64,000 bases of DNA from Hyphomicrobiales bacterium (GTDB lineage: Bacteria; Pseudomonadota; Alphaproteobacteria; Rhizobiales; Devosiaceae), in the NCBI GenBank assembly GCA_027487555.1, contig JAIYDI010000002.1, forward strand, positions 1 to 64,000, in the 5' to 3' direction. The translations under genes and the position numbers were made by a program. Every line of letters begins with the position of its first letter. Position 1 is the stretch's first letter. Shown in pieces: positions 27,260 through 36,548 of the stretch. The notes under the pieces are model-generated. The model saw only the letters and a program-made list of their open reading frames with translations, was not told where the DNA came from and ran no database searches.

Positions 27260-29529
27260 GCGGGCTCCTTCGATCTGTTGGCACTCGACCAATCACCGGT
27301 AATGACGGCCGCCGCCTCGCCCACGGTACCCCGGCGCACCTCGCTCAGCCCGGTCGTGAGCTTGAGCGAGTTCAGCACATCGGTGAGCTGGGCGAGATCG
27401 CGCACCTCGAGCTGGAAGATGAAATGATGGAAATCCGGCGATTCCATCCGCATCACGAGATTATGGATATTCGCCTCCCCCGCGGCAATCACCGAGGCGA
27501 TCTGCGCCAGCGAGCCGACGCGATTCTGCGACTGCAGGGAGATGACGGCAGGATAGGAACGGTCCTCGCGGCCGACCACGTCCCAGCGCACATCGATCCA
27601 GGCGACATCGCTGTCGTAGAGCGGCGCGAGCGATTCCGAATGGATCGGGTAGATGGTAATGGGGCCGCCGGGATGCATGATGGCGACCAGCCGATCGCCG
27701 GGCACGACACCCTCCGGCGAGACATCCACTGGCGTGCCGAAACTCAGTTCCTGCAACGCCTGCCGGGCGCGCGGGCCGGAAAGTGCAAGGGAAGGGACGC
27801 GGAAGCGATAGGCATCGGTCGCCCGCAATGCGAACCAGCCTTCGGCCTTGTCCGGCGTCGGCAGGTCGAGCTTCTTGCGCTTGCGCTTCAGCCCCTTGAT
27901 TTCGATCAGCTCGGCCTCGAGCTTTTCAGCGTGCACCTTGCCCTCGCCGAGACCGACCAGCAGGTCGCGCTTGGAGGAAAAGCCCAGCACTTCAGCGAGC
28001 TTCTTGTAGGCGGCTTCGTCCATGGCCTCGTTTTCACGTTCGAGCGTGATGGAGATCATGTGCTCCCCGAGCGCATAGGCGCGCTGCTGTGCCTGCTGGC
28101 GCACGGCGCGCCGGATGGCGGCGCGGGCCTTGCCGGTCGCGGCGATGGTTTCCCAGTTGGAGGGCGGCAGATGGTTCTGATCGCGGATGACTTCGACCTC
28201 GTCGCCCGAGCGGAGCTGGGTGACGAGCGGCACGATCTGGCCGTTGATCTTGGCGCCCACGCAGGTGTCGCCGATATCGGTGTGGAGCGCGTAGGCGAAA
28301 TCGATGGGCGTCGCGCCACGTGGCAGCGCGATCAGTCGTCCGCGCGGGGTGAAGCAGAACACCTGGTCCTGGAACAGCTCGAGCTTGGTGTATTCGAGGA
28401 AATCCTCGGTGGAGGCGCCCGTGGTCAGGTGTTCGATGGTCTGGCGCAGCCAGGTGAAGGCGCGGCTCTCGGATTCGATCTTGTGAATGTCGGTCGCGCC
28501 CTCCTTGTAGAGCGCGTGCGCGGCGATGCCGAGCTCGGCAATGCGGTGCATGTCCTCGGTGCGGATCTGCAGCTCGGCGCGCTGGCGCCCGACCCCGACG
28601 ATGGTGGTATGGATGGAGCGGTAGTCATTGTGCTTGGGGACGGAGATATAGTCCTTGAACCTGCCGGGCACGACCTTCCAGTTGGTATGGACGATGCCCA
28701 GGGCGCGATAGCAGTCGGCGACCGTGGCAACGATCACGCGGAAGCCGATCATGTCGGAGAGCTGCTCGAGGGCGATCTGCTTGCGCTCGATCTTGGTGAA
28801 GATCGAATAGGGCGACTTCACGCGCGAGCTGACGCGCGCCTCGATGCCCTCGCCCTTCAGTTTCTCGGCAAGCTCGGTCTTGATCTGCGCGATGGTTTCG
28901 GCAAAGCCGGCCTTCATCTGCGCAAGGCGCTCGGTGATGGCGGCATAGTGCTCTGGCTGCAGCACCTTGAAGGATAGGTCCTCGAGCTCGGTGCGGATAT
29001 CCTGCATGCCCATGCGCCCGGCGAGCGGCGCATAGATATCCATGGTCTCGGTGGCGATGCGCTTCTGCTTTTCGGGCGCCATGAAGTTGAGCGTCCGCAT
29101 GTTGTGCAGGCGGTCGGCCAGCTTCACGAGCAGCACGCGCACATCGGCCGAGATGGCGAGCAGGAGCTTGCGCAGGTTCTCGGCCTGCGCTTCCTCGCGC
29201 GTCACGAGTTGCAGCCGCTCGATCTTGGTCAGGCCATCGACGATGGCGCCGATTTCGGCCCCGAAGAGCTGGTCGATTTCGGCGCGGGTCGCGTCGGTAT
29301 CCTCGATGGTATCGTGCAGCAGCGCGACCGCGATCGAGGCATCGTCGAGCTTCAGGTTGGTGAGAATGGCCGCGACTTCGAGCGGATGGGCGAAGTAGGG
29401 GTCGCCGGACGCGCGCTTCTGCGTACCATGCTTCTGCATGGCATAGACATAAGCCTTGTTGAGCAAGGCCTCGTCGGCATTGGGATTATAGGCCAAGACC
29501 CGCTCGACGAGTTCATACTGACGCATCAT
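27256..29529 (-). CDS. rel: Bifunctional (p)ppGpp synthetase/hydrolase
   Basis: Central enzyme of the stringent response, making and breaking (p)ppGpp; 757 aa. The order is HD hydrolase domain with an intact HDTIED (residues 72-77), synthetase domain ([15 protein letters not shown] and [19 protein letters not shown]), TGS domain ([20 protein letters not shown]), and a C-terminal ACT domain. Both catalytic parts look intact, as in the single long RSH protein of alphaproteobacteria. It overlaps pyrE by 4 bases and follows rpoZ. Confidence 0.95.
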   Translation of the reverse strand: MMRQYELVERVLAYNPNADEALLNKAYVYAMQKHGTQKRASGDPYFAHPLEVAAILTNLKLDDASIAVALLHDTIEDTDATRAEIDQLFGAEIGAIVDGLTKIERLQLVTREEAQAENLRKLLLAISADVRVLLVKLADRLHNMRTLNFMAPEKQKRIATETMDIYAPLAGRMGMQDIRTELEDLSFKVLQPEHYAAITERLAQMKAGFAETIAQIKTELAEKLKGEGIEARVSSRVKSPYSIFTKIERKQIALEQLSDMIGFRVIVATVADCYRALGIVHTNWKVVPGRFKDYISVPKHNDYRSIHTTIVGVGRQRAELQIRTEDMHRIAELGIAAHALYKEGATDIHKIESESRAFTWLRQTIEHLTTGASTEDFLEYTKLELFQDQVFCFTPRGRLIALPRGATPIDFAYALHTDIGDTCVGAKINGQIVPLVTQLRSGDEVEVIRDQNHLPPSNWETIAATGKARAAIRRAVRQQAQQRAYALGEHMISITLERENEAMDEAAYKKLAEVLGFSSKRDLLVGLGEGKVHAEKLEAELIEIKGLKRKRKKLDLPTPDKAEGWFALRATDAYRFRVPSLALSGPRARQALQELSFGTPVDVSPEGVVPGDRLVAIMHPGGPITIYPIHSESLAPLYDSDVAWIDVRWDVVGREDRSYPAVISLQSQNRVGSLAQIASVIAAGEANIHNLVMRMESPDFHHFIFQLEVRDLAQLTDVLNSLKLTTGLSEVRRGTVGEAAAVITGDWSSANRSKEPA

Positions 29530-29589
29530 CGGGGTGCCGCACTCCCTTACGGCGGCGCCTGCCCTCGGGGCATGGCTCTACTGGCCGAA

Positions 29590-29620
29590 ATAAAGACGGC
29601 GCCGAGGACACCCGGCGCCG
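29590..29620 (-). terminator. Intrinsic terminator after rpoZ
   Basis: Two copies of the palindrome CGGCGCCG form an 8-bp stem with an 8-base loop. Read on the minus strand the stem is followed by TCTTTATTTC. It may uncouple rpoZ from the rel operon. Confidence 0.7.
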
Positions 29621-29648
29621 CCTGACTATAGACCGGTTCGGCCGGCGA

Positions 29649-30017
29649 TCAATCGTCGCGGCGCTCCGGCGGCGCGAGGCTTTCGATGCCGCGCAGCAAT
29701 TCTTCTTCCGAAATGGTATCGAATGTATCGCTGTCCTCGTTGCCATTGGCGTCGAGCAACGGCGCTGCGTGCCTTTCGGGCTCGTCGACTTCCACATATT
29801 TCTGCAGCGAATGGATCAGGTCCTCGCGCAGGTCTTCCGGCGAAATGGTGGCATCGCCGATTTCACGCAGCGCCACGACGGGGTTCTTGTCGTTGTCGCG
29901 ATCGACGGTGATCGACGAACCGGCGGAAATCATGCGGGCGCGGTGAGCGGCCATGAGCACGAGATCAAAGCGGTTGTTGACCTTCTCGATGCAGTCTTCG
30001 ACTGTAACGCGAGCCAC
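29649..30017 (-). CDS. rpoZ: RNA polymerase omega subunit
   Basis: Small subunit that helps assemble RNA polymerase and can take part in ppGpp binding; 122 aa. The family pattern is [20 protein letters not shown], then [12 protein letters not shown] and [12 protein letters not shown]. The C-terminal acidic tail is usual in this group. The GTG at 30017 is chosen because CGGAG precedes it at the right distance; a longer frame upstream is intergenic DNA. The rel gene follows after a terminator. Confidence 0.94.
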   Translation of the reverse strand: MARVTVEDCIEKVNNRFDLVLMAAHRARMISAGSSITVDRDNDKNPVVALREIGDATISPEDLREDLIHSLQKYVEVDEPERHAAPLLDANGNEDSDTFDTISEEELLRGIESLAPPERRDD

Positions 30018-30326
30018 GTCGTTCTCCGGGTTGGATGGAATGAACGCGCGCCTTACACCATGGCTGGGGCAAAAACAAGCCGGCTTGGGCGCAGGACGCA
30101 GCCCCGGCGTCCAAACCCGGCCCCGCGGAGCCGCGTTTCCGACCCGCCAAGAAGGCTTCGAATCCGAAATCGGATATGAAAAGTCATGTTTGTTTGCGCT
30201 TGCAATTTCCAACGATTAAAGGCGTATTCCGAATTTAGAGGGTCAACGGCGCTTGCCGTGCAGACAACGATACTGCATGTTTAAGGGCAAGCGGTGCCGC
30301 GTTACCGCTGTGGGGAGTTATTACCT
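30018..30326. other. Intergenic stretch between divergent rpoZ and NYN genes
   Basis: This 309-base stretch must contain the promoters of rpoZ (minus) and the NYN gene (plus). No gene is apparent. I see several AT-rich patches near 30175-30240 but no promoter I would name with confidence. Confidence 0.5.
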
Positions 30327-30923
30327 ATGTCAATCGATGCTCGCGAAAAGATTGTTTTGTTCATCGACGGCGCCAACCTGTACGCGACCAGCAAGGCGAT
30401 CGGTATAGACATCGACTATCGGCGTCTTCTAGCTGAGTTTCAATCCAAGGCCTTTTTGCTGCGCGCCTACTATTATACCGCGCTGGTAGAGGAACAGGAG
30501 TACTCGTCTATCCGTCCACTCATCGACTGGCTGGACTACAATGGCTTCACGGTAGTGACGAAACCTGCCAAGGAGTTCACAGATGCCATGGGTCGCCGAA
30601 AAATCAAGGGCAACATGGACATCGAGCTGACGGTGGATGCCCTCGAGATGAGCGCCCATTACGATCACCTCATCTTGTTCTCCGGTGATGGCGATTTCAC
30701 TGCATTGGTCGCCGCACTGCAGCGCAAGGGCAAGCGCGTGACCGTGGTATCGACGCTTACCACCCCTACGCCGATGATTTCGGACGAGTTGCGGCGCCAG
30801 GCAGATTTCTTTCTCGATGTCGCCGACCTCGCCAAGACGGTTGGCCGTGCACAGCCGATCGATCGCGGCGGGCTCGAACGCACGCTTGACCGCGGCCTCG
30901 TGCCAACGGAACCTCGCAGCTGA
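30327..30923 (+). CDS. NYN-domain nuclease (LabA/DUF88 family)
   Basis: Predicted RNA-cleaving protein of 198 aa with a PIN-like fold. Metal-binding acidic residues are visible in VLFIDGANLY (Asp14), KGNMDIELTVDALEM and LFSGDGDFTALVAALQRKGK. Members of the family act in RNA turnover, but this group has no assigned substrate. The start at 30327 is preferred because GGGGAG lies upstream; an upstream ATG at 30294 is less well placed. The uracil-DNA glycosylase gene follows after 30 bases. Confidence 0.88.
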   Translation: MSIDAREKIVLFIDGANLYATSKAIGIDIDYRRLLAEFQSKAFLLRAYYYTALVEEQEYSSIRPLIDWLDYNGFTVVTKPAKEFTDAMGRRKIKGNMDIELTVDALEMSAHYDHLILFSGDGDFTALVAALQRKGKRVTVVSTLTTPTPMISDELRRQADFFLDVADLAKTVGRAQPIDRGGLERTLDRGLVPTEPRS

Positions 30924-30953
30924 TTTTCCGAATCGCTGTTTGTTGGCCTCAGC

Positions 30954-31598
30954 TTGCACGACACCAATCCGCCGCACGACTGTTCGCGCTGCCCGCGCCT
31001 CGCGCGGTTTCGTGATGACAACCGCCGGGACTACCCGGGGTTTTTCAATGCCCCGGTGCCCAACTGGGGTGATGCTGCGCCGCAGTTGCTGATCGTAGGG
31101 CTGGCGCCCGGTCTGAAGGGAGCGAACCGCACTGGTCGGCCGTTCACCGGCGATTATGCCGGCGATCTGCTTTATGCGACGCTAGGGAAGTTCGGATTGG
31201 CGGCCGGGGACTATGAGGAACGTTCCGACGATTCCCTTGCGCTTCGGGGCGTGCTGATCGCCAACGCCGTGCGCTGCGTGCCGCCGCAGAACAAGCCAAC
31301 CGGCGACGAGATCAAGACCTGCCGGCCGTTCCTTGCAGCGAGCATTGCGGCGCATAGGCCACGGCTGTTCCTCGCGCTCGGTCGGATCGCGCATGACAGC
31401 CTGCTGTCCGCGCTTGGCGAGCGGCGGGCCGCTTTCCCCTTCGGCCACGGTGCCGAGCATCTCCTGACGAGCGGGGCGGTGCTCTTCGACAGCTACCACT
31501 GCTCGCGCTACAACACGAATACCGGTGTGCTGACGACCGAAATGTTCGAAAACGTAGTGGGTCGGGCGGCGATGGCCGCAACGGGTGCCAAGGACTGA
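30954..31598 (+). CDS. Uracil-DNA glycosylase, family 5-like
   Basis: Removes uracil (and possibly hypoxanthine) from DNA in base-excision repair; 214 aa. The start appears to be TTG. Near the N-terminus Cys residues in PPHDCSRCPRL probably help bind a 4Fe-4S cluster. The active-site loop is GLAPGLKGANRTGRPFTGD, and the DNA-binding motif is YHCSRYNTNTGVLT. Family 5 assignment rests on those two motifs. It lies close downstream of the NYN nuclease gene. Confidence 0.88.
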   Translation: MHDTNPPHDCSRCPRLARFRDDNRRDYPGFFNAPVPNWGDAAPQLLIVGLAPGLKGANRTGRPFTGDYAGDLLYATLGKFGLAAGDYEERSDDSLALRGVLIANAVRCVPPQNKPTGDEIKTCRPFLAASIAAHRPRLFLALGRIAHDSLLSALGERRAAFPFGHGAEHLLTSGAVLFDSYHCSRYNTNTGVLTTEMFENVVGRAAMAATGAKD

Positions 31599-31606
31599 AG
31601 CCTGAT

Positions 31607-31706
31607 TGGATCATTGCACGTTTTGGTTGAAACGCCGAAATGATCCAAACCCTTGTCTTGGTGCGCTTTCGAGGCGGGAAAGTCCTGCAGCTTTCCCTGA
31701 AAGCGC
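31607..31706. terminator. Nested hairpins between convergent uracil-DNA glycosylase and smpB
   Basis: Two compound inverted repeats lie between the convergent 3' ends. The first pairs TGGATCATT with AATGATCCA (31607-31647) and encloses CGTTT/AAACG. The second pairs GCGCTTTC with GAAAGCGC (31663-31706) and encloses GGGAAAG/CTTTCCC. Sequences ending in GCTCTAG are widespread intergenic palindromes in Hyphomicrobiales. Terminator function in both directions is plausible. Confidence 0.55.
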
Positions 31707-31707
31707 T

Positions 31708-32190
31708 CTAGCCGTGCTTCATCAGCCGGGCTTTTTCCCGGTTCCAGTCGCGGTTCTTTTCTGTCTCGCGCTTGTCGTAGCTCTTCTTGCCCTTGCCGAC
31801 GCCGACCAGCAGCTTGGCCCGGCCCTGCTCGTTGAAATAGAGCTTCAATGGCACGATGGTATTGCCGGCGCGCTCCACATCCTGGCTGAGCTTGGCCAGT
31901 TGCTTGCCCGAAACCAGGAGCTTGCGCGGCCGCTTCTCCTCGTGGTTGAAGCGGTTGGCCTGCAGATATTCGGGGATGTGGGCGTTGATCAGCCAGAGCT
32001 CGCCGCGCTCGGGGGAGGCGTAGGACTCGGTGATCTGCGCCTTGCCCTGGCGGAGCGACTTCACTTCGGTGCCGGTCAAGACGATGCCGGTTTCGAGGGT
32101 ATCGAGGATTTCGTAATCGTAGCGGGCCCGGCGGTTTTCCGCGACCGGGCCCGTGACGATCATCGATGGTTTCTTCTCGGTCTTGGCCAT
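31708..32190 (-). CDS. smpB: SsrA-binding protein SmpB
   Basis: Binds tmRNA and delivers it to stalled ribosomes; 160 aa. The sequence shows [34 protein letters not shown], and the basic C-terminal tail needed to enter the mRNA channel ([18 protein letters not shown]). It starts 5 bases after the stop of dapA, so the two are one transcription unit. Confidence 0.96.
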   Translation of the reverse strand: MAKTEKKPSMIVTGPVAENRRARYDYEILDTLETGIVLTGTEVKSLRQGKAQITESYASPERGELWLINAHIPEYLQANRFNHEEKRPRKLLVSGKQLAKLSQDVERAGNTIVPLKLYFNEQGRAKLLVGVGKGKKSYDKRETEKNRDWNREKARLMKHG

Positions 32191-32195
32191 GACGC

Positions 32196-33086
32196 TTAGT
32201 TGGGAATGAGCCCGGCATGCTGCAAGGCCAGATCGATGGCCTGTTCATTGGCCTTCGAAATCGGCACCACCGGCAGGCGGAACTCGTTGCGGCACAGGCC
32301 GAGGCGCGCGGCCGCGTATTTCACGCCGCCCGGATTGTTTTCGAGAAACAGCGCCTTGTGCAGGTGAACCAGCTTGTCCTGAATGGCGAGGGCCTCGGCG
32401 TAATTGCCCTGCTGGCAGGCATTCTGGAACAGGGCGCAGAGGCGCGGCGCGACATTGGAGGTGACCGAAATACAGCCATTGCCACCATGGGCGTTGAAAC
32501 CCAGCGCCGTCATATCCTCGCCCGAGAGCAGGATGAAATCGGCACCGAGCCGCGCGCGCTCGAGGCTGGCGCGCTCCATGCTCGCCGTCGCATCCTTGAC
32601 GCCGATGACGTTCCGATGCGCGTCGCGCAGGCGCGCGATGGTATCGATGGTGAGATCGACCACGGTGCGGCCCGGCACGGAATAGAGCAGGATCGGCAGG
32701 CTGGTGGCGCTCGCCACGGCGGAGAAGTGCTGGAACATCCCCTCCTGGGTCGGCTTGTTGTAATAGGGCACGACCGACAGCACCGCATCGGCGCCGATCT
32801 CCTCGGCGAAGCGGGTGAGCGACACCGCTTCTGCGGTGGCATTGGCCCCTGCCCCGGCTATGACCGGCACGCGGCCTGCAGCAACTTCGACGCAGAGCTG
32901 GATGACCCGGCGATGTTCCTCGTGGGTGACTGTCGGGCTCTCGCCCGTGGTGCCGACGGGAACGAGGCCGTGCGTACCCTCCTTGATCTGCCATTCGACC
33001 AGATCGGCAAAGGCTTTCTCATCCAGCGCCCCGTTCGCGAACGGAGTGATGAGCGCTGTGATCGAACCTCGCAACATTTGGGGCAT
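32196..33086 (-). CDS. dapA: 4-hydroxy-tetrahydrodipicolinate synthase
   Basis: Condenses pyruvate and aspartate semialdehyde in lysine and diaminopimelate synthesis; 296 aa. The Schiff-base Lys is in VIGVKDATA (about 164), the catalytic Tyr in LLYSVPGRT (about 135), and the Thr pair in VGTTGES. The start at 33086 ([14 protein letters not shown]) has GAGGA just upstream, though close; the internal ATG at 33077 is an alternative. The dapA-smpB order with a divergent lytic transglycosylase is common in related genomes. Confidence 0.95.
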   Translation of the reverse strand: MPQMLRGSITALITPFANGALDEKAFADLVEWQIKEGTHGLVPVGTTGESPTVTHEEHRRVIQLCVEVAAGRVPVIAGAGANATAEAVSLTRFAEEIGADAVLSVVPYYNKPTQEGMFQHFSAVASATSLPILLYSVPGRTVVDLTIDTIARLRDAHRNVIGVKDATASMERASLERARLGADFILLSGEDMTALGFNAHGGNGCISVTSNVAPRLCALFQNACQQGNYAEALAIQDKLVHLHKALFLENNPGGVKYAAARLGLCRNEFRLPVVPISKANEQAIDLALQHAGLIPN

Positions 33087-33365
33087 ATTCCTCGCTGGGC
33101 GTCCGGTTGGACTTTTGATGGTTTGCCGGCCATCCGGCCGGATTGTGGCCACAGAGGCTCCATGCCCCGGCCACAGTGGCGCACCATAGTTTTTCTCGCG
33201 CCCGGGAACAAGCACGGAGCGCGCCAACAGGGCCAGGCTTTGCCACACCGATGCCGAGGTGAGGTGGCTAACGGAATGTTTACGCGATCCGCGCAAACTC
33301 CACCGCAGCGGCAAGGTCGGGGGCACCTTGTTGGAAATGTACCGTGGACCAACAGGACGTCGCTC

Positions 33366-35411
33366 ATGTTCAAAGCGCCACTGCCCCGGCGCGTGCTTGC
33401 CGGTATTTGTGCTGCCGCGGCGATTGCCGGGCTGCCGTTTCCGGCGGAAGCGCCGGTTATAGCCAATGATGCCATCGACCAGATCATCACCGGGTCGCTC
33501 AACGGAAACGCGACAACGCCGACAGAACGCGCCGGTCTGTCGGCCGGGTTCCGCGCCGCGCTGAAGCTCATCGATGCCAAGGATCACGCAGGCGCCTATC
33601 AGGCCGCCCGTGCCTTGCCCGACGATACCGAGCGGCGCGCCATCCAGTGGGCCGCGATTTACTACGGCGATGGCGACGTGCCCTCCGACTCGGTGCAGCG
33701 CTTCATCAAGGACGCACCGGCCTTCGTGAAATCGAGCGTGATCAAGACGCGGCTCGAGCAGGCGCTGACCAGGGAAAATGCAGGCCCGGGCGCGGTGATC
33801 GCGGCTCTGGCGGGCGAGATGCCCAACACGTTCGACGCGCAGATCGCCCTCGCCGAGGCCTATGTCGCGACGGGCGAGACGACGCGCGCGGCACGCATTG
33901 CCCGCACCATCTGGGTCGAGAACTTCCTCGACCGGGCGACCGAGGACCGGGTGCTTGCGAAGCTCGGCAAGCTCCTGACCCGGGCCGACCACTGGGACCG
34001 CGCCGAGCATCTGATGATGAACGACCGCGCCTCAGCGGTAGAGCGGCTGATGGGGTTCATGACGCCGGCACAGAAGTCGCTGGCCGTGGCGCGCAACGCT
34101 GTCTCACGCGATGCCAAGGACGCCAAGAAGCTGCTCGACGCGGTCGACCCGTCGATGCGGGACAATGCGGTGTATCTGTTCAGCCGGGCACAGCGGGCGC
34201 GGCAGTTCGACCTATGGGACGACGCAACGGCCTTTCTCAACAAGGTTGGCGGGCAGAGCATTGAAGCCGACCTGGTGTGGACCGAGCGCCGGTTGCTGAT
34301 CCGCCGACTGCTGGGCATCGGCGAGGTGAAGAAGGCCTACGCCGCGGCGGCAAGCTACAAGAATGGTCCGGCCGGACGGATGGTGGAAGCGCATTTCCAC
34401 GCCGGTTGGATTGCACTGAGCTTCCTCAAGGACACCAAGGCCGCGGTGGCGCAGCTCGAGGCCATGGTGGAACTGGCGAGCGTCCCCGACAGCGTGACAC
34501 AGGCGAATTACTGGCTTGGGCGCGCTCGCGCCACCGCAGGCGACAAGGCGGGGGCCGCGAAGGCCTGGCAGGTCGCCGCGCGCTTCAGTACGCTCTATTA
34601 TGGGCAGCTTGCGCGCACGTCGCTCGGTTTGAAACCGGTGGAGTTGCGCGAGATGCCGGCCTGGAAACCGGCGGAGCCGACATTCGAGGCCCGCGAACTC
34701 GTCAAGGCCGTGCGGCTGCTGGCCGATGGCGGCCAGAAGGAACTGGCGGTGCCATTGCTGCGCAGCCTCGTTTCCGACCTGAAGGACGGAGCAGAACTGC
34801 TGCTCCTCGCACGGCTCGCGCAATCCCTCGAGGCACATCACCTTGCCATAACGATCGCCGATACGGCGGAACGGCGCGGCACTCCGCTCGACCTGTTCAA
34901 CTTCCCCAAGGATGGCTTGCCCAGATCGCAACTGGCCGAGACCGACCTTGCGGCGATCTACGCCATCACGCGACAGGAAAGCCGGTTTCAGGTGGATGCG
35001 GTGTCGTCCGCCGGCGCGCGCGGGCTGATGCAGCTGATGCCGGCGACGGCGAAGGAAACGGCCGGCAAGCTCGGGCTCTCATATTCCGCCAGCAAGCTGA
35101 CAAGCGATGCGGCCTATAACGCACTGCTCGGCTCATCCTATCTCAAGGCACAGCTGCGAAACTTCGACAACTCGCTGCTGCTGGCGGCCGCGGCCTATAA
35201 TGCCGGCGCCGGCAATGCCAGGAAGTGGATGGGCACGTTCGGCGACCCGCGCACGGCCAATATCGATCCGGTGGTGTGGGTGGAGCTGATCCCCGTGCAG
35301 GAGACGCGGAAATATGTGCAGCGCGTGCTGGGCAATTATCTCGTGTACCGTGCCCGGCTCGGCCATGACGAGCTGAGCCCGGCGGAGGCGCTGCGCCGCA
35401 TACCGGGATAG
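33366..35411 (+). CDS. Lytic transglycosylase (Slt-type)
   Basis: Periplasmic enzyme that cleaves peptidoglycan glycan strands to give anhydromuropeptides; 681 aa. It has a signal peptide ([22 protein letters not shown]). A long helical superhelix of TPR-like repeats follows. The C-terminal lysozyme-like domain has the catalytic Glu in AITRQESRF, then [20 protein letters not shown] and [16 protein letters not shown]. The ATG at 33366 marks the signal peptide; the frame is open far upstream, across dapA on the other strand, but that part is not coding. Confidence 0.93.
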   Translation: MFKAPLPRRVLAGICAAAAIAGLPFPAEAPVIANDAIDQIITGSLNGNATTPTERAGLSAGFRAALKLIDAKDHAGAYQAARALPDDTERRAIQWAAIYYGDGDVPSDSVQRFIKDAPAFVKSSVIKTRLEQALTRENAGPGAVIAALAGEMPNTFDAQIALAEAYVATGETTRAARIARTIWVENFLDRATEDRVLAKLGKLLTRADHWDRAEHLMMNDRASAVERLMGFMTPAQKSLAVARNAVSRDAKDAKKLLDAVDPSMRDNAVYLFSRAQRARQFDLWDDATAFLNKVGGQSIEADLVWTERRLLIRRLLGIGEVKKAYAAAASYKNGPAGRMVEAHFHAGWIALSFLKDTKAAVAQLEAMVELASVPDSVTQANYWLGRARATAGDKAGAAKAWQVAARFSTLYYGQLARTSLGLKPVELREMPAWKPAEPTFEARELVKAVRLLADGGQKELAVPLLRSLVSDLKDGAELLLLARLAQSLEAHHLAITIADTAERRGTPLDLFNFPKDGLPRSQLAETDLAAIYAITRQESRFQVDAVSSAGARGLMQLMPATAKETAGKLGLSYSASKLTSDAAYNALLGSSYLKAQLRNFDNSLLLAAAAYNAGAGNARKWMGTFGDPRTANIDPVVWVELIPVQETRKYVQRVLGNYLVYRARLGHDELSPAEALRRIPG

Positions 35412-35510
35412 ACGGGGACGCGCGGCTGCCGCAGCTTGATCAGCGGAGCCGGGTTCGACAATGTGCGTCGTGCTTTCCCGGTGTCGCCATGTGCTATGCA
35501 GGGAGAGTCG

Positions 35511-35543
35511 AACCTCGTCCTTCGACCGGCTCAGGATGAGGTT
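35511..35543. repeat. REP-like palindrome, second copy
   Basis: Arms AACCTCGTCCT and AGGATGAGGTT form an 11-bp stem with one G-T pair. The core CCTCGTCCTTCGAC matches the repeat at 22876. Further partial copies of the GGATGAGGTT arm follow up to about 35570, close to the next start codon. Confidence 0.5.
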
Positions 35544-35580
35544 CGGGGCAGACCCCGGATGAGGTTGGGGCCGCCCCCGG

Positions 35581-36546
35581 ATGAACGAGCCTGCGCCCGG
35601 TTCCGCCATGCTGAGTTTGAAGCGCCCTGCCCCCGATGACCTGCCGGCCTTTGCCGGGCTTGACGTGCGCCGGGTGACGATCGGCCGGCTCGACGAGCAG
35701 GTGGCCGTGCATGTCGCGGGTGCCCTTGGGGGGGGACGCCTGCCATTGCTCTGCGTGGCCGGGCTGACCCGCAACATGGCCGACTTCGCCGAGTTTGCGA
35801 CGCTGTTCCAACGCGGCTTCGAGCCAGGATGGCCAGTTGTGCTGGTGGACCTGAAAGGCCGGGGCCGCGCCTCGGACCGGTTTGACCGGCGCGAATATCT
35901 CTCCACCATTGATGCGCGCGACCTGCTGGAGGTGTTGGCGGCGCTCGCGATCGACAGCGCGGTTCTGGTCGGCCAGGGCTATGGCGGACAGGTGGCGATG
36001 GCACTGGCGGCAGCATATCCGCGCACGGTGTCGGGCGCAGTGCTGATCGATGCCGGTCCGGTGTCGGACCCACGCGGGCTTGTGCGGCTCAGAAGTAACC
36101 TGACCGAGCTCGACGGCGCGCGCGGCCAGGCCGGCTATCGCTCGATGTTTCGTCGGCTGTTGGCGGCGGACTATCCCGGCGTGCCCGAGACCGACCATGA
36201 CCGGCTGGCCGGGCGCACGCATTTTCTCGACAAGCGCCAGCGTGTCCATGCGCTGTTCGACCGCGCGCTTGTCGACCTGCTGAAGCCATTCGAGCACGAT
36301 GACATCCTGGTGCCGAGCTGGGCCTATTTCGACGCGCTGGCGCATGCCCCGCTGCTCTTGCTGCGCACGCAGCTGACTGAACAGCTGCGCCGCGAGACCT
36401 TCGAGGAAATGCTGCGCCGCCGACCGGATGCCGAAGGCTTCCTGATCGAAGGGCAAGGGTCGCCCGCGCTGCTTGCGACGCCGGAAGATGTGGGCCCGAT
36501 CGTCGATTTCATGCGCAAGGTGACGAAGCGCAAGCCAAAGGGCTGA
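35581..36546 (+). CDS. Alpha/beta-hydrolase-fold protein lacking the usual nucleophile
   Basis: Cytoplasmic protein of 321 aa with the alpha/beta hydrolase fold. The N-terminal sheet includes LPLLCVAGLTRNMADF and WPVVLVDLKGRGRASD, and the nucleophile elbow lies in VLVGQGYGGQVAMALAAAYP. The family pattern Gly-x-Ser-x-Gly reads Gly-Gln-Gly-Tyr-Gly, so the Ser is replaced by Gly. It may be non-catalytic or use another residue. The 5' end is uncertain: the ATG at 35581 lies in repeated DNA, and one at 35608 is also possible. The substrate cannot be predicted. Confidence 0.75.
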   Translation: MNEPAPGSAMLSLKRPAPDDLPAFAGLDVRRVTIGRLDEQVAVHVAGALGGGRLPLLCVAGLTRNMADFAEFATLFQRGFEPGWPVVLVDLKGRGRASDRFDRREYLSTIDARDLLEVLAALAIDSAVLVGQGYGGQVAMALAAAYPRTVSGAVLIDAGPVSDPRGLVRLRSNLTELDGARGQAGYRSMFRRLLAADYPGVPETDHDRLAGRTHFLDKRQRVHALFDRALVDLLKPFEHDDILVPSWAYFDALAHAPLLLLRTQLTEQLRRETFEEMLRRRPDAEGFLIEGQGSPALLATPEDVGPIVDFMRKVTKRKPKG

Positions 36547-36548
36547 CC

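Noticed and set aside
32217..33365. Long N-terminal extension of the lytic transglycosylase
   Set aside because: The frame stays open across dapA on the other strand, but the signal peptide at 33366 marks the true start.
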